Both the position numbers and the translations under genes were made by a program. A stretch of DNA of 64,000 nt from NCBI RefSeq assembly GCF_900112025.1, contig NZ_FOKL01000009.1, positions 186,001-250,000 on the forward strand, read 5' to 3'. The notes under the pieces are model-generated. The model had not been told where the DNA came from. It saw only the letters and a program-made list of their open reading frames with translations, and did no database searches. The stretch comes from Janthinobacterium sp. 344. GTDB taxonomy: Bacteria > Pseudomonadota > Gammaproteobacteria > Burkholderiales > Burkholderiaceae_D. Every line of letters starts with the position of its first letter. Within the stretch, counting starts at the first letter, position 1. Below are positions 26,302 through 35,028 of the stretch, one piece after another.

Positions 26302-26379
26302 ATGGACCAGCACCTCATCGAGCGGCGCGTCCGCGAACTGCAGGATAACTATCCTGCCGGCCAAGGAATATTTTCATGA
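26302..26379 (+). CDS. 25-codon small open frame coupled to the next gene
   Basis: ATG at 26302 has AGGAG 9 nt upstream and encodes MDQHLIERRVRELQDNYPAG plus five residues. Its stop overlaps the ATG of the following secreted-protein gene as ATGA. It could be a leader that couples translation, or the remnant N-terminus of a lost gene. No known family is recognised. Confidence 0.4.
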   Translation: MDQHLIERRVRELQDNYPAGQGIFS

Positions 26380-27035
26380 AACTGATCGCCTTGCTCTTGT
26401 CACTGATTTCCACCGCTGCCTGCGGCGCGACGCTGCATCTGCAGAAAGCCGCCACGGGCACCATGCGGCAAGCGGCCGATATCCGCTACGTGAATCACGA
26501 TGAACGGCAGACTTACCAGCTGAAGATCGGGAAGGCATGGGTCAGTGGCAGCTGCAGCAGCAGCGGCATGGGCAATTTGCACGCGCTGCTGGTCGACATG
26601 AATTTCGACGGCCACGCCGACCTGTGGGTCACGGGTTACACGGATAGCCAGGGGCGCATACGCTGTTCCGATGTGTGGCTGTGGGATGCGCAAGCGAAGA
26701 AATACAGTTTCAACAAGCCATTATCGGCCATACCGAATCTGGACATCCGCCTGGCAGACCAGCGTATTGAAGGCGGCATCGCCAATTGCGGCTGCGCCGC
26801 GCAATGTTTTTACGAAGACAGCTATGCGTGGCAGGCAAACAACTTGATCACCATCGCCCGGCGCGAGCAGGATTGCGAACGCTACCGGGAATACCGCGTG
26901 AATGAAAGCAATGCCTTGATACTCGTCAAGGACGAAGTCATTGATGCCGGCAAACCCGGCCAGGGGGCGATGGAAAATACCCACATCTATGACTGGCAGC
27001 GCCATGCGCAAAGCATGCGCAAACCGGGGCAATGA
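26376..27035 (+). CDS. Secreted XAC2610-like protein
   Basis: A 219-residue protein with signal peptide MKLIALLLSLISTAACGA. The middle carries an FG-GAP-like calcium-binding motif (MNFDGHADLWVTGYTDSQGR) followed by SDVWLWDAQAKKYSFNK, the pattern seen in XAC2610-type periplasmic proteins. Six cysteines (including NCGCAAQCF) suggest disulfides. Function unknown. Its ATG overlaps the stop of the 25-codon frame at 26302. The next gene begins 52 nt downstream. Confidence 0.7.
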   Translation: MKLIALLLSLISTAACGATLHLQKAATGTMRQAADIRYVNHDERQTYQLKIGKAWVSGSCSSSGMGNLHALLVDMNFDGHADLWVTGYTDSQGRIRCSDVWLWDAQAKKYSFNKPLSAIPNLDIRLADQRIEGGIANCGCAAQCFYEDSYAWQANNLITIARREQDCERYREYRVNESNALILVKDEVIDAGKPGQGAMENTHIYDWQRHAQSMRKPGQ

Positions 27036-27087
27036 TGTTCATCCCACACCGTACAGACCGCCACATTGACACCATCGACGACTCGCC

Positions 27088-27564
27088 ATGACGATTTCTC
27101 CCGCTTCCCTTTCCTTCCATGCCGCCCAGGCGGACGACACGGCTGCCTTCATCGCACTGCGCGGCAAGACGCGGCAAAACGCCATCTCCAGCGAACGCCT
27201 GGCGGAAGTGGGCATCACGGCCGACACCTGGGCCCGGATGATGCGCTCGGGCAGCCTGCCTGGCTATGTCTGCCAGCGCGGCGGCCAGCTGGCCGGCTAC
27301 TGCTTTGGCGAGCGCGACACGGGCGAAATCGTCGTCCTGGCGCTGCTGCCGGAATACGAAGGCTCAGGCATCGGCAAGACCTTGCTGGAACTGGTGATGG
27401 CAGAGCTGCGCGCGCAAGGCCATCCACGGCTGTTCCTCGGCTGCTCCAGCGATCCCGCCTCGCGCTCGCATGGCTTCTATCGCCATCTGGGCTGGACGGC
27501 GACAGGCGAAACGGACCAGTATGGGGATGAGGTGCTGGAATTTATGTTCAAGACGGACACTTAA
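27088..27564 (+). CDS. GNAT-family N-acetyltransferase
   Basis: A 158-residue GNAT enzyme. The acetyl-CoA pyrophosphate loop is LPEYEGSGIGKTLLELVMAE, with the preceding beta-4 strand EIVVLALL. The C-terminal ASRSHGFYRHLGWTATGE is the beta-bulge and final strand region that often holds the catalytic tyrosine. The length is typical. The acceptor substrate cannot be told from sequence. It reads in the same direction as the secreted protein gene, 52 nt upstream. Confidence 0.88.
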   Translation: MTISPASLSFHAAQADDTAAFIALRGKTRQNAISSERLAEVGITADTWARMMRSGSLPGYVCQRGGQLAGYCFGERDTGEIVVLALLPEYEGSGIGKTLLELVMAELRAQGHPRLFLGCSSDPASRSHGFYRHLGWTATGETDQYGDEVLEFMFKTDT

Positions 27565-27631
27565 GCGGCGGGCGGATGCGGTGCCGGCCCGGCTCCTGTG
27601 CCGGGAGACGGCGCCGCGGTGGGCAGGCAGA

Positions 27632-28126
27632 TCAGTCAAACATGACTTGCACGGTGATGAAAGGCTGGCCATCGCTGCTGGCCTTGCACAGTCTGCCAAT
27701 TTCCATTCCCATCGTTCCCGGCTCCAGCAGATCGGCAATCGTCTTGATGCGCTCTGGCGGCGAATTGGGCATCAGCCGCCGCACTTCCGCCAGCGTGGCT
27801 TCGGGGCTTTCCTTCGGAAAGATATTCTGGGCGTCGCAGACAAAGGCGATGGCCTGATTCTGGTAGTTGCCAGCCAGACCCACCGATAACTGGTCGTCGA
27901 TGCCTTTGAGTACCGTGTTGCCATCGATTTTCAAGCTATATACATCATGCGAAAAACTGCCGCCGGCAACGCATACCTGCCCCTTGCTGGCAGCATCGGC
28001 GACGCAGACTTCCTTGCCTGCCTTGGCGGAGATCAGATATTGCTTGCCCTGCGCGTGCGCTGCCGATACGCCGGCGATGGACAACAGGGCCGATGCCAGT
28101 ACAGCGTTCCTGAATTGAGACAACAT
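27632..28126 (-). CDS. Small secreted protein of unknown function
   Basis: A 164-residue protein from ATG 28126, with TGGAG 7 nt upstream. The signal peptide ends GVSAAHAQ. The mature part has paired cysteines (KEVCVADAASKGQVCVAGG; a third in FVCDAQNIF; a fourth in IGRLCKASS), suggesting disulfides, and an acidic middle with SPPERIKTIADLLEPG. I do not recognise a family. It is convergent with the GNAT gene, and the TetR gene lies upstream on the same strand. Confidence 0.65.
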   Translation of the reverse strand: MLSQFRNAVLASALLSIAGVSAAHAQGKQYLISAKAGKEVCVADAASKGQVCVAGGSFSHDVYSLKIDGNTVLKGIDDQLSVGLAGNYQNQAIAFVCDAQNIFPKESPEATLAEVRRLMPNSPPERIKTIADLLEPGTMGMEIGRLCKASSDGQPFITVQVMFD

Positions 28127-28205
28127 GGGCACTCCATCAAAAGAATGCCCATATTATCATTTTAAAAATTTCCCCATGGAAATATCTAATCCGCCATGCC
28201 ATCAA

Positions 28206-28853
28206 TCACGTCGCCAGGCAGGGGGGATGCGCCGGCGGCTGAACAGGGCGGCTGGCATCCCACACGCGCAGGATCTGCGTGACGGCCGCGTCCAATACGG
28301 CGTCGCCGACGCCATCGCGCGCCAGGATCGACACGCCCGATAGGAAGCTGTCGAAGACGGCCGCCAGCGACGCCACATCCGTACCGGCGGACAATTCCCC
28401 GCTGGCGACGCCGCGCCCCACACAGCGTACGAACCCGGCGCGCGTGCGGGCGCGCGATTGCGTGAGAGGCTCGGCCACGGCCGCGTGCTCCGCCGTCGGC
28501 GCGCTCATGCAGCCGAGCGCCACCATGCAGCCGGGCGGGTGTCCCGGCGCGGACTGCATGGTGGCAGAGCGGCGCAAGGCCAGTTCGATGGCCTCGCGGG
28601 GCGCCAGCGCGTCCTCCCACAGACACTGCGTCACGCGCCCATAGGTGTCCAGATAGCATTGCGCGGCCTCGCGGAACAGCGCTTCCTTGGAGCCGAACGC
28701 CGCATAAAAGCTGGGCGCGGAAATGCCGCCGCCCAGGGACGCCTTGAGCTGGCTCAACGACGTCGATTCATAACCCTGCTGCCAGAATAAAAACATGGCC
28801 TGTTCGACCGCCGCCTGCCGGTCGAACGTGCGCGGCCGTCCCATTTGCGCCAT
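28206..28853 (-). CDS. TetR-family repressor of the adjacent MFS exporter
   Basis: A 215-residue TetR protein. The DNA-binding domain occupies residues 5-55 (TFDRQAAVEQAMFLFWQQGY, then ESTSLSQLKASLGGGISAPS, then FYAAFGSKEALF). The rest is the helical ligand domain. AAAGGAG lies 6 nt before ATG 28853. It is divergent from an MFS exporter gene, the classic layout of a drug-responsive repressor and its pump. A dyad at about 28945-28960 overlaps the downstream edge of the MFS promoter. Confidence 0.92.
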   Translation of the reverse strand: MAQMGRPRTFDRQAAVEQAMFLFWQQGYESTSLSQLKASLGGGISAPSFYAAFGSKEALFREAAQCYLDTYGRVTQCLWEDALAPREAIELALRRSATMQSAPGHPPGCMVALGCMSAPTAEHAAVAEPLTQSRARTRAGFVRCVGRGVASGELSAGTDVASLAAVFDSFLSGVSILARDGVGDAVLDAAVTQILRVWDASRPVQPPAHPPCLAT

Positions 28854-28914
28854 TCCCGCTCCTTTTCTTTTCTCACTGATACAGCTACTTACATACTACT
28901 CGATACAGAAGTCG

Positions 28915-28960
28915 TTGACAACGCGACGCAAGCTCATCTATATTTATACCGATCGATACA
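28915..28960 (+). promoter_or_regulatory. MFS gene promoter with candidate TetR operator
   Basis: TTGACA (28915-28920), an 18-nt spacer and TATATT (28939-28944) form a near-consensus promoter pointing to the MFS gene. An imperfect dyad centred at about 28952 (ATACCGATCGATAC) begins right at the -10 end, where a bound TetR protein would block transcription. CGATACA also occurs upstream at 28901-28907. Confidence 0.65.
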
Positions 28961-29021
28961 TATCTTCCGCCACAACGGTTGGGGCACTCCTGCGCCCCGC
29001 CACTTTTCAAGGATGTTTGCC

Positions 29022-30248
29022 GTGAATCACGCCACCCTCACCACCGGAGCCAGCCCAGCGCTGGCCGACCGCCTCCCCGTCGCCGGCTTGCTGGCCCTGG
29101 CCATGACGGGGTTTATCTGCATCGTCACGGAAACCCTGCCCGCCGGTTTGCTGCCACAGATCAGCGCCGGCCTGAACATCAGCGCCGCGCTGGCCGGGCA
29201 AATGGTGACCGCCTATGCGCTGGGATCATTGCTGGCGGCCATCCCGCTGACGATTGCCACGCGCGGCTGGCGCCGCCGCAACGTGCTGCTGCTGACCATC
29301 ATCGGCTTTCTTGTCTTCAATACCGTCACGGCGCTGTCCGCGCACTACTGGCTGACCCTGGCGGCGCGCTTCTTCGCCGGCATGGCGGCGGGACTGGCCT
29401 GGAGCTTGCTGGCCGGCTACGCGCGGCGCATGGTGGCGCCGCGCCAGCAAGGCCGCGCCCTGGCGCTGGCCATGGTGGGCGCGCCTGTCGCCCTGTCGCT
29501 GGGCGTGCCGCTGGGCACCCTGCTCGGCTCCCTGGTGGGCTGGCGCGCCGCGTTCTGGATCATTTCCGGTCTGACATTGATCCTGATCGCCTGGGTGCTG
29601 GCGAAAGTGCCGGACTACCCGGGCCAGTCCGCGCACGAGCGCATGCCGCTGCGCCGCGTCTTCACCACGCCGGGCGTGCGTTCCGTGCTGGCCGTCGTCA
29701 TCGCCTGGATGCTGGCGCACAATATTCTCTACACCTATATCGCCCCGTTCGTCGCGCCTGCGGGACTGGCGGCAAGAGTCGACCTGGTGCTGCTGGTCTT
29801 CGGCGCCGCCGCCATGGCCGGCATCTGGATCACGGGCAAGCTGGTCGAACGCCACCTGCGCAGCAGCGTGCTGGCCAGCCTGGCCGTGTTCGCCGCCACC
29901 GCCCTCGTGCTGGGCGTTGCCGCGCATCTGCCTGCCGTTATTTACGTGGCCATGGCCGTCTGGGGCCTGAGCTTTGGCGGCGCGGCCACGCTGCTGCAAA
30001 CAGCGCTGGCGGACACGGCCGGCAGCGGCGCCGACGTGGCCTTGTCGATGAACGTGGTGGCCTGGAATGGCGCCATCGCCGCCGCCGGCGTGGCGGGCGG
30101 CACCCTGTTGGAAACCTGGGGCGTGGCCGCCTTCCCGTGGGCCATGGCGGGCTTGATCCTGCTGGCATTCGCGATCGCCTGGTCGGCGCGCGAGCATGGC
30201 TTCAGGCCGGGACGCAGGAGCGGCGGCGCGCCGGTCGCAGGCCACTAG
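29022..30248 (+). CDS. MFS transporter, drug/sugar efflux type (DHA1, AraJ/NepI-like)
   Basis: A 408-residue protein with about 12 transmembrane helices. The N-terminus carries the DHA1 signature FICIVTETLPAGLLPQISAG, and motif A is near RGWRRRNVLLL. I chose the GTG at 29022 because AAGGA lies 8 nt upstream; an ATG at 29013 sits directly on that ribosome site. The gene is divergent from a TetR repressor and has a strong promoter at 28915-28944 with a candidate operator. The substrate is unknown. Confidence 0.88.
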   Translation: MNHATLTTGASPALADRLPVAGLLALAMTGFICIVTETLPAGLLPQISAGLNISAALAGQMVTAYALGSLLAAIPLTIATRGWRRRNVLLLTIIGFLVFNTVTALSAHYWLTLAARFFAGMAAGLAWSLLAGYARRMVAPRQQGRALALAMVGAPVALSLGVPLGTLLGSLVGWRAAFWIISGLTLILIAWVLAKVPDYPGQSAHERMPLRRVFTTPGVRSVLAVVIAWMLAHNILYTYIAPFVAPAGLAARVDLVLLVFGAAAMAGIWITGKLVERHLRSSVLASLAVFAATALVLGVAAHLPAVIYVAMAVWGLSFGGAATLLQTALADTAGSGADVALSMNVVAWNGAIAAAGVAGGTLLETWGVAAFPWAMAGLILLAFAIAWSAREHGFRPGRRSGGAPVAGH

Positions 30249-30549
30249 CAGTGCAAGCCGCCGCCGCGCCCAGCGCCAGCCGATGATCCGGCAGGACGGG
30301 TTGAGCGCCAGCACGACGAAGGCCCACCGCGTCAGGAACAAGGGCGCGGCGCGTTGTCAGGCGCGCGCCGGCACGCCGGGCACGCGCGGCGCGTGGCCCG
30401 TGTGCGCCAGGAAACGGGCCAAGGTGGCATCCAGCAGCGCTACCGCGGACGTGCCGCGCAGCGGATGAGTCTGCACAGAACAGGGGATGGATGAGCGAGG
30501 CGGCAGTGGGAGCGGCGCGGCGCGCTGCGGCGGGCGCTTGCCTTCGCCG
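30249..30549. other. Intergenic stretch without a supported gene
   Basis: About 300 very GC-rich bases between the MFS stop and the DUF3079 gene. Open frames exist on both strands but have no ribosome site and no recognisable domain. No clear terminator hairpin with a U-tract is seen. Confidence 0.5.
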
Positions 30550-30768
30550 TCAAGGCTTGCTTTCGCCCTCTTCCGCGTCGCCCTTGGCATCGTCGGCCGC
30601 CGCCAGCCCCCAGTCATTCCAGCCCTCGCCAAACAGCTCGACGGGATGCTGCGTGCGCTCGGAGCCATTGCCGCAGCGCATGGCGTCCGGCGGACAATAT
30701 TTATCGCAGCCCCAGCAGATGCGTTCGGGGTTCCTGGGGTGTAAGGGGAAAGGCTTGGCCATGGGCAT
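30550..30768 (-). CDS. DUF3079 small protein
   Basis: A 70-72-residue protein with the DUF3079 core: FPLHPRNPERICWGCDKYCP, then AMRCGNGSERTQHPVELFGE. The closely spaced cysteines (CWGCDKYC and a later C) suggest a small metal-binding or redox module. Two ATGs are possible (30768 and 30762), and neither has a strong ribosome site. The C-terminus is acidic. The family is widespread in Proteobacteria and has no assigned function. Confidence 0.75.
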   Translation of the reverse strand: MPMAKPFPLHPRNPERICWGCDKYCPPDAMRCGNGSERTQHPVELFGEGWNDWGLAAADDAKGDAEEGESKP

Positions 30769-31023
30769 GAAGTGGGAGGCGTCTTGTCATGACTGTAGGC
30801 GGCTCGCGCGATGGGGTCAAACGAATCTCGATGGGAAAATTTACCTAAGTCAAGGCGATGCACATCGAGGCTCCCGGTGTTGCAGTCGCGGCGGCATACG
30901 CTGGATTCAATGTGCAATATGCTAATTATTTATTATTTTTATATTACTATATTAATAATTTCATGGCGCTCGCCTGTCCATGCAACCGCTGCTTTCCCCC
31001 TCACCCGCTTACAAGGTCCACCT

Positions 31024-33783
31024 ATGCAAAAATTTCCTGCCGTGCTGTTGTTATCGGCTGTAGTCGGTGCGGCGCACGCCGCGCCCGTCATCCAGGCATT
31101 CGATGCCGATCAGATCAAAGTCGTTGAAGGCCAGCCAGTGCGCCTGCAATGGGACGTGAGCGGCGCGACCAGCGTCACGTTGAACGGCAAGGCGGTCAGT
31201 GGCAATAGCCAGATCGTCAAATACGCGGCAGGGGATAACGCCACCTTGCGCTACACCCTCGTTGCCAGCGCCGGTGATCCGCAGGCGAACGACACGCGCA
31301 CCATTGAACTCACCCCCGGCGTGCTGCTGGATAAAGGCTATATCCCCCAGGCCTACGCTGCCGGCTGCGCGCCGGTAGCGGAAGGCGATTTTGTCCTCGG
31401 CCATGAGTATGCGCGCATCGAACCGCGTGATTGCACGACCGTAAAGGTGCGCAATCCCGTCTTTGTCTGGCCGTCCCAATATAACGTCACGGACATGACC
31501 CTGACGGTGAATTTTCCCAGTGGGAAGAGTCCATTGCTCCTGTCCACCACCCGAACGTCGCTGATCCTGCCCGAACTGTTGACCGAAACCGGGATATACA
31601 CCTGGCAGGTGCACTATCAGCTGCCGGCCGGTGGCCGCCGGGCTGGCGCCGTGCGGCGCTTCTATTTTGATGGCAATGCGCCTAATAACTTGCCTGACCT
31701 GCCCACGGCCGCTGAAGTCAAGGCCCGCATCGGACAGCGTCTGCATCCCCGCCTCATCCCGCTGGGCGCAAACGGGCAAGTCATGCAAATGTGGGAAATC
31801 CATGCCGCCGTACAGGCAAGCCCCCTGGCGCCCTCGTATGCCACGTATCTGCGCGAAGCGGACCAGGTGCTGGCCAATACCATCTATGCCATGCCCGCCG
31901 AGCCGATCGGGCGGAGCAACAAAGATATCGCCGACGCATCGTTCAGGGCGGCCGTGGGGATAGAGCGCCTGGTGCTCGCGGCGCGCATCAAGGGCGACCT
32001 GCGCTATCGCACAGAAGCCATTTCCCGGCTGCTGCAACTGGCCAGGTGGCTGCCAGAAGGTGTGACCAGCGAGTGCAAACAGGACCAGGCCAACAGGCTG
32101 ATCATGGTATCCCTGGCGCAAGGCCTGGACCTGCTCTACTACGATATGCCGCGAACAGACCGCCACGTGCTCATCGATGCGATCAACCGCAGGCTCAATC
32201 CCTTGATGTACAAAATGGAAGCCGACTTGCGCGCCAATCCATATGACTCGCATGTGCTGGGCGCCGCCTACTACGCGATGCAAACCCTGATGCTGTCGGC
32301 CGGTGCCGTCGGCCAGGGCCCCAACGGCGATGTCACCTTCGAGCAGGGTGCCGAGTATGGCAATGCCTGCAATGCCAATAACAAGCCGCTGGCGCCATAC
32401 GACCGCTTCACGGCAGCGTGGGAAACCCTGGTCACGAGCTCGGGTACATGGGGAGGCAGCACGGACAGCGCGTTTGGCAATGGCATCAACTATGCATGGA
32501 ATTCGCTCAATTCCATTGCGCCAGCCATGGCGTCCTACCTGCTGATGGCCAACGTGGATTTCAGCAAAGTCCCGGCCCTGCAGCATTACGGCGACAACTT
32601 CCATGCGCAGACGGTACGCGACCGCTGGACAAAAGTACGCGGCGCATTCGGCGATGGCACGGAGGTGACGGGAAACTACGAATCCTATGCCTGGAGTGCA
32701 TACCGCTTGTTTGCCCACCTGACACAAAATCCTGTCGATGAATGGTACTACCAGGACAACATTGCCCAAACACAGGCCCTCGCCCTGCCCTTCCATCATT
32801 ACTTCCTGACGGCGGTCAAACCACCCGTCGCCCCCGCCGTGCTTCCCGCCTTGAAACGCAGCTATCTGTTTGAAGATGCAGGCATTGTCGCCATGCATTC
32901 CGATACGGCCGATCCAAAGCGTTCCAGCCTGTTCTTCCGCTCCAGCCGGCTCGGCGCGATCAACCATAGCCACGCGGACAATAACGCGTTTACCTTTGTC
33001 TCAAAGGGCAAGAATATTTTTGTCTCCGGCGGCGTGTATGGGGATTTTGGCGAAGATCTGAACAAACGTATCACGCGCGCCACGCGCTACAAGAATGCGC
33101 TGACGTTCGATGCGGGCGAGGGCCATACCGATGCGGGTATCGGCCAGTCCGAACCCACGGTGGCGGCGGCCCTGCCGGGTGCGCCACTCTATTATCTGCA
33201 GCCGCACGGCAAGCTGATCAATTTTCGTGCGGACGATGCAAGTGACTGGTCCGTCGCGACCGGCGATGCCACGGCGGCCTACCGCAGCAGGAACATCAAC
33301 ACATCTGTATGGAATCCCTTGCTGACTGGCGCGGTGCGCAGCGTTGCCTACAATCCCAAGGCCGGTGTAGCCCTGATTTATGACTGGGCAGCCAGCACGA
33401 CCAAGCGCCGCTGGCAAATCAATTATCAAACCCTGGTGGCGCCGGTGGAGATCGGCCCCCGCCAATTCAAGGTCGATGCCGGTGATGGCGTCAGCGTGTG
33501 CGTCAACTACCATGGCTATGACGGCGCATATGCCGCACCGGAAAAAATGTCCAAGATAGTCCAGGACACAGGTCTGAGCTGGCCAGCGGCAGCAGCGGAG
33601 CAATACCACACAGCCTATCAAACCAATATCCGCAGCAACACCCTTGGCAGCCTCATCGTGCTAAAGGAAGACTGCAACAACGTTCCCGTCACGGTGGAAT
33701 TTCTGACGTCAACGAAACTTCTCGTCAGAGCCGGTACGGCGTGGTTCGTTTTTGACAAAAGGGATGTGCAGATGTCTGAGTGA
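31024..33783 (+). CDS. Secreted heparinase II/III-family polysaccharide lyase
   Basis: A 919-residue protein: signal peptide (AVLLLSAVVGAAHA), an Ig-like domain to about residue 95 (VEGQPVRLQWDVSGATSVTL), a second beta domain, then an alpha/alpha-barrel (about 230-560) and a heparinase II/III beta-sandwich with INHSHADNNAFTFVSKGKNI and FVSGGVYGDFGE, where the catalytic His/Asp/Asn are expected. The family cleaves uronic-acid polysaccharides (heparin, alginate) by beta-elimination. AAGG lies 8 nt before ATG 31024. Upstream 30905-30965 is AT-rich and probably holds the promoter. There are no uptake or partner genes nearby, so it stands alone. The substrate is not decidable from sequence. Confidence 0.87.
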   Translation: MQKFPAVLLLSAVVGAAHAAPVIQAFDADQIKVVEGQPVRLQWDVSGATSVTLNGKAVSGNSQIVKYAAGDNATLRYTLVASAGDPQANDTRTIELTPGVLLDKGYIPQAYAAGCAPVAEGDFVLGHEYARIEPRDCTTVKVRNPVFVWPSQYNVTDMTLTVNFPSGKSPLLLSTTRTSLILPELLTETGIYTWQVHYQLPAGGRRAGAVRRFYFDGNAPNNLPDLPTAAEVKARIGQRLHPRLIPLGANGQVMQMWEIHAAVQASPLAPSYATYLREADQVLANTIYAMPAEPIGRSNKDIADASFRAAVGIERLVLAARIKGDLRYRTEAISRLLQLARWLPEGVTSECKQDQANRLIMVSLAQGLDLLYYDMPRTDRHVLIDAINRRLNPLMYKMEADLRANPYDSHVLGAAYYAMQTLMLSAGAVGQGPNGDVTFEQGAEYGNACNANNKPLAPYDRFTAAWETLVTSSGTWGGSTDSAFGNGINYAWNSLNSIAPAMASYLLMANVDFSKVPALQHYGDNFHAQTVRDRWTKVRGAFGDGTEVTGNYESYAWSAYRLFAHLTQNPVDEWYYQDNIAQTQALALPFHHYFLTAVKPPVAPAVLPALKRSYLFEDAGIVAMHSDTADPKRSSLFFRSSRLGAINHSHADNNAFTFVSKGKNIFVSGGVYGDFGEDLNKRITRATRYKNALTFDAGEGHTDAGIGQSEPTVAAALPGAPLYYLQPHGKLINFRADDASDWSVATGDATAAYRSRNINTSVWNPLLTGAVRSVAYNPKAGVALIYDWAASTTKRRWQINYQTLVAPVEIGPRQFKVDAGDGVSVCVNYHGYDGAYAAPEKMSKIVQDTGLSWPAAAAEQYHTAYQTNIRSNTLGSLIVLKEDCNNVPVTVEFLTSTKLLVRAGTAWFVFDKRDVQMSE

Positions 33784-33796
33784 GATGGCATGGCCG

Positions 33797-33829
33797 ATGG
33801 CAAGACATGCAAGGGTCATGTCTTGCCAT
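33797..33829 (+). terminator. 13-bp perfect hairpin after the heparinase-type gene
   Basis: ATGGCAAGACATG at 33797-33809 is exactly complementary to 33817-33829 around a 7-nt loop. It begins 13 nt after the stop. Only a short TT follows, so it may be a weak or Rho-aided terminator. Confidence 0.55.
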
Positions 33830-33913
33830 TTGCACACTGACATCAAGCGATATTGCAAGCACAATGCCTGCGCGCTGCCGCATCACCGCATATCGGCCGG
33901 CGATGCGTTGCCA

Positions 33914-34165
33914 TCACGGCAGGGTCAAGTCCAAATCCAAACCGCCCATCCTGATGAGGAAGTAAGTGGCGATCCCCAGGCCTATGAGCAATAGCACGAA
34001 GATGGTAACTACCTTGCCGCTCGCGCGCAGCACCGCGCGGTTCTGCTTCGCCTTATCCTTGTCCTTCTTCCCTTGATCGTAATGCCACTTGATGGCGTAG
34101 AACATGCCCGTGCCGAGCACGAGAGCCTTGAACGTCACGAAGACTATAGGGGTCCAATCCATCAT
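33914..34165 (-). CDS. Small two-helix membrane protein
   Basis: An 83-residue protein from ATG 34165 with two hydrophobic helices (TPIVFVTFKALVLGTGMFYA; VVTIFVLLLIGLGIATYFLI) joined by a highly charged loop (QGKKDKDKAKQNR), ending DLDLTLP. A TGGAAA sequence sits about 9 nt upstream. The topology is probably a hairpin with the basic loop in the cytoplasm. Unknown function; it could be an uncharacterised small membrane protein. It is convergent with the heparinase-type gene, across the hairpin at 33797. Confidence 0.6.
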   Translation of the reverse strand: MMDWTPIVFVTFKALVLGTGMFYAIKWHYDQGKKDKDKAKQNRAVLRASGKVVTIFVLLLIGLGIATYFLIRMGGLDLDLTLP

Positions 34166-34740
34166 TTTGCGTATTTCCAGTCTATTACTTGACACTATCT
34201 ATCGTGAGGAGCACTACCTCAAAACGCTGCTTCAGCAGCCTCTGTTCCAACCATCTCCCGGACACCCTGCTTGGCTCTGTCATTATAGCTACCGATGAAA
34301 TAACGATGGCATCGGCGCGGTGATTTGCCAAATGCAGATGAGAGACGAGAAAACGTCAGCGACTGCCATGCAAGGACGGTATTGCTGCACGCTCTGATGC
34401 ATACTACTTGAAAACAATATCCATACATTGGGACAAAATGTCCCAGTTGAAAACCATGCAAGATGCGATGCGGGGAGCAGGTCTGCCTTTCACGCGGCGC
34501 GAGCGCCAGGTCTGCCATTCGCAGACGGACAGGGGCGTTGGGGGTGGTGGATGCTGGCTCAGTCGATTGTGGGCAATGGCCCATTCGAAAGCCTGATGAC
34601 AACCACAAACGCGCGCTCTCGGCGCGCGGAGCTGCCGCGCAAAGACTTGGTTGGCGGATTCGGGGCGGGGGGACGGCCAGGCCCAGCCCTTCGAATCTCA
34701 CACGCAGGGCGCGAAGGCGCCCTGCTCACTTTCACCAGGC
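34166..34740. other. Long intergenic region with no supported gene
   Basis: About 575 bases between the small membrane protein and tRNA-Ser. Open frames on both strands lack ribosome sites and domains. A perfect 9-bp hairpin (GCAGGGCGC, loop GAAG, 34704-34725) lies near the right end. A 12-bp stretch at 34690-34701 (TTCGAATCTCAC) is an inverted match to the T-arm of the tRNA-Ser. It might be decayed sequence. Confidence 0.5.
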
Positions 34741-34766
34741 AATAAAAAACCGCCCGAGGGCGGTTT
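34741..34766 (-). terminator. Rho-independent terminator of tRNA-Ser
   Basis: AAACCGCCC (34747-34755) pairs with GGGCGGTTT (34758-34766). On the minus strand the stem is followed by TTTTTTATT. It starts 11 nt after the tRNA 3' end. Confidence 0.9.
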
Positions 34767-34776
34767 CTTTATTTTC

Positions 34777-34866
34777 TGGCGGAAGCGGTGAGATTCGAAC
34801 TCACGAACAGTTTAACCCGTCGCTAGTTTTCAAGACTAGTGCCTTCAACCACTCGGCCACGCTTCC
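34777..34866 (-). tRNA. tRNA-Ser (anticodon TGA)
   Basis: A 90-nt tRNA including an encoded CCA. The acceptor pairs GGAAGCG with CGCTTCC, followed by G and CCA. The anticodon stem-loop is CTAGTCTTGAAAACTAG with anticodon TGA. The long variable arm (CGACGGGTTAAACTGTTCG) is typical of a class II serine tRNA, and the T-arm has GTTCGAATC. It has its own promoter and terminator. Confidence 0.97.
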
Positions 34867-34876
34867 AGATGGCAGC

Positions 34877-34905
34877 ATTATACATAAAGGTCGGTGGCTT
34901 ACCAA
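34877..34905 (-). promoter_or_regulatory. Promoter of tRNA-Ser
   Basis: Read on the minus strand: TTGGTA (34905-34900), a 17-nt spacer and TATAAT (34882-34877), with 10 nt to the tRNA 5' end at 34866. Confidence 0.75.
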
Positions 34906-35028
34906 TGGCGAGTCGTCGGTGCCGCGTATTTAAGCCCCGGAGCTTGCTTTGGGGGCGGAGCTGGCGGGTCTGCGTCCCGCTGTTAGCCGGTGGGGGCCAT
35001 GCCGGTGCCGGCACGCGGGCGGAAGACC

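Noticed and set aside
30357-30917. 186-codon minus-strand frame over the DUF3079 gene
   Set aside because: It overlaps a recognisable DUF3079 gene in another frame and has no domain of its own.
34219-34701. 160-codon minus-strand frame in the gap before tRNA-Ser
   Set aside because: No ribosome site, unusual composition and no homology I recognise.
34690-34701. Inverted 12-bp match to the tRNA-Ser T-arm, as a possible attachment site
   Set aside because: No integrase or mobile gene is nearby, and a match this short can arise by chance.
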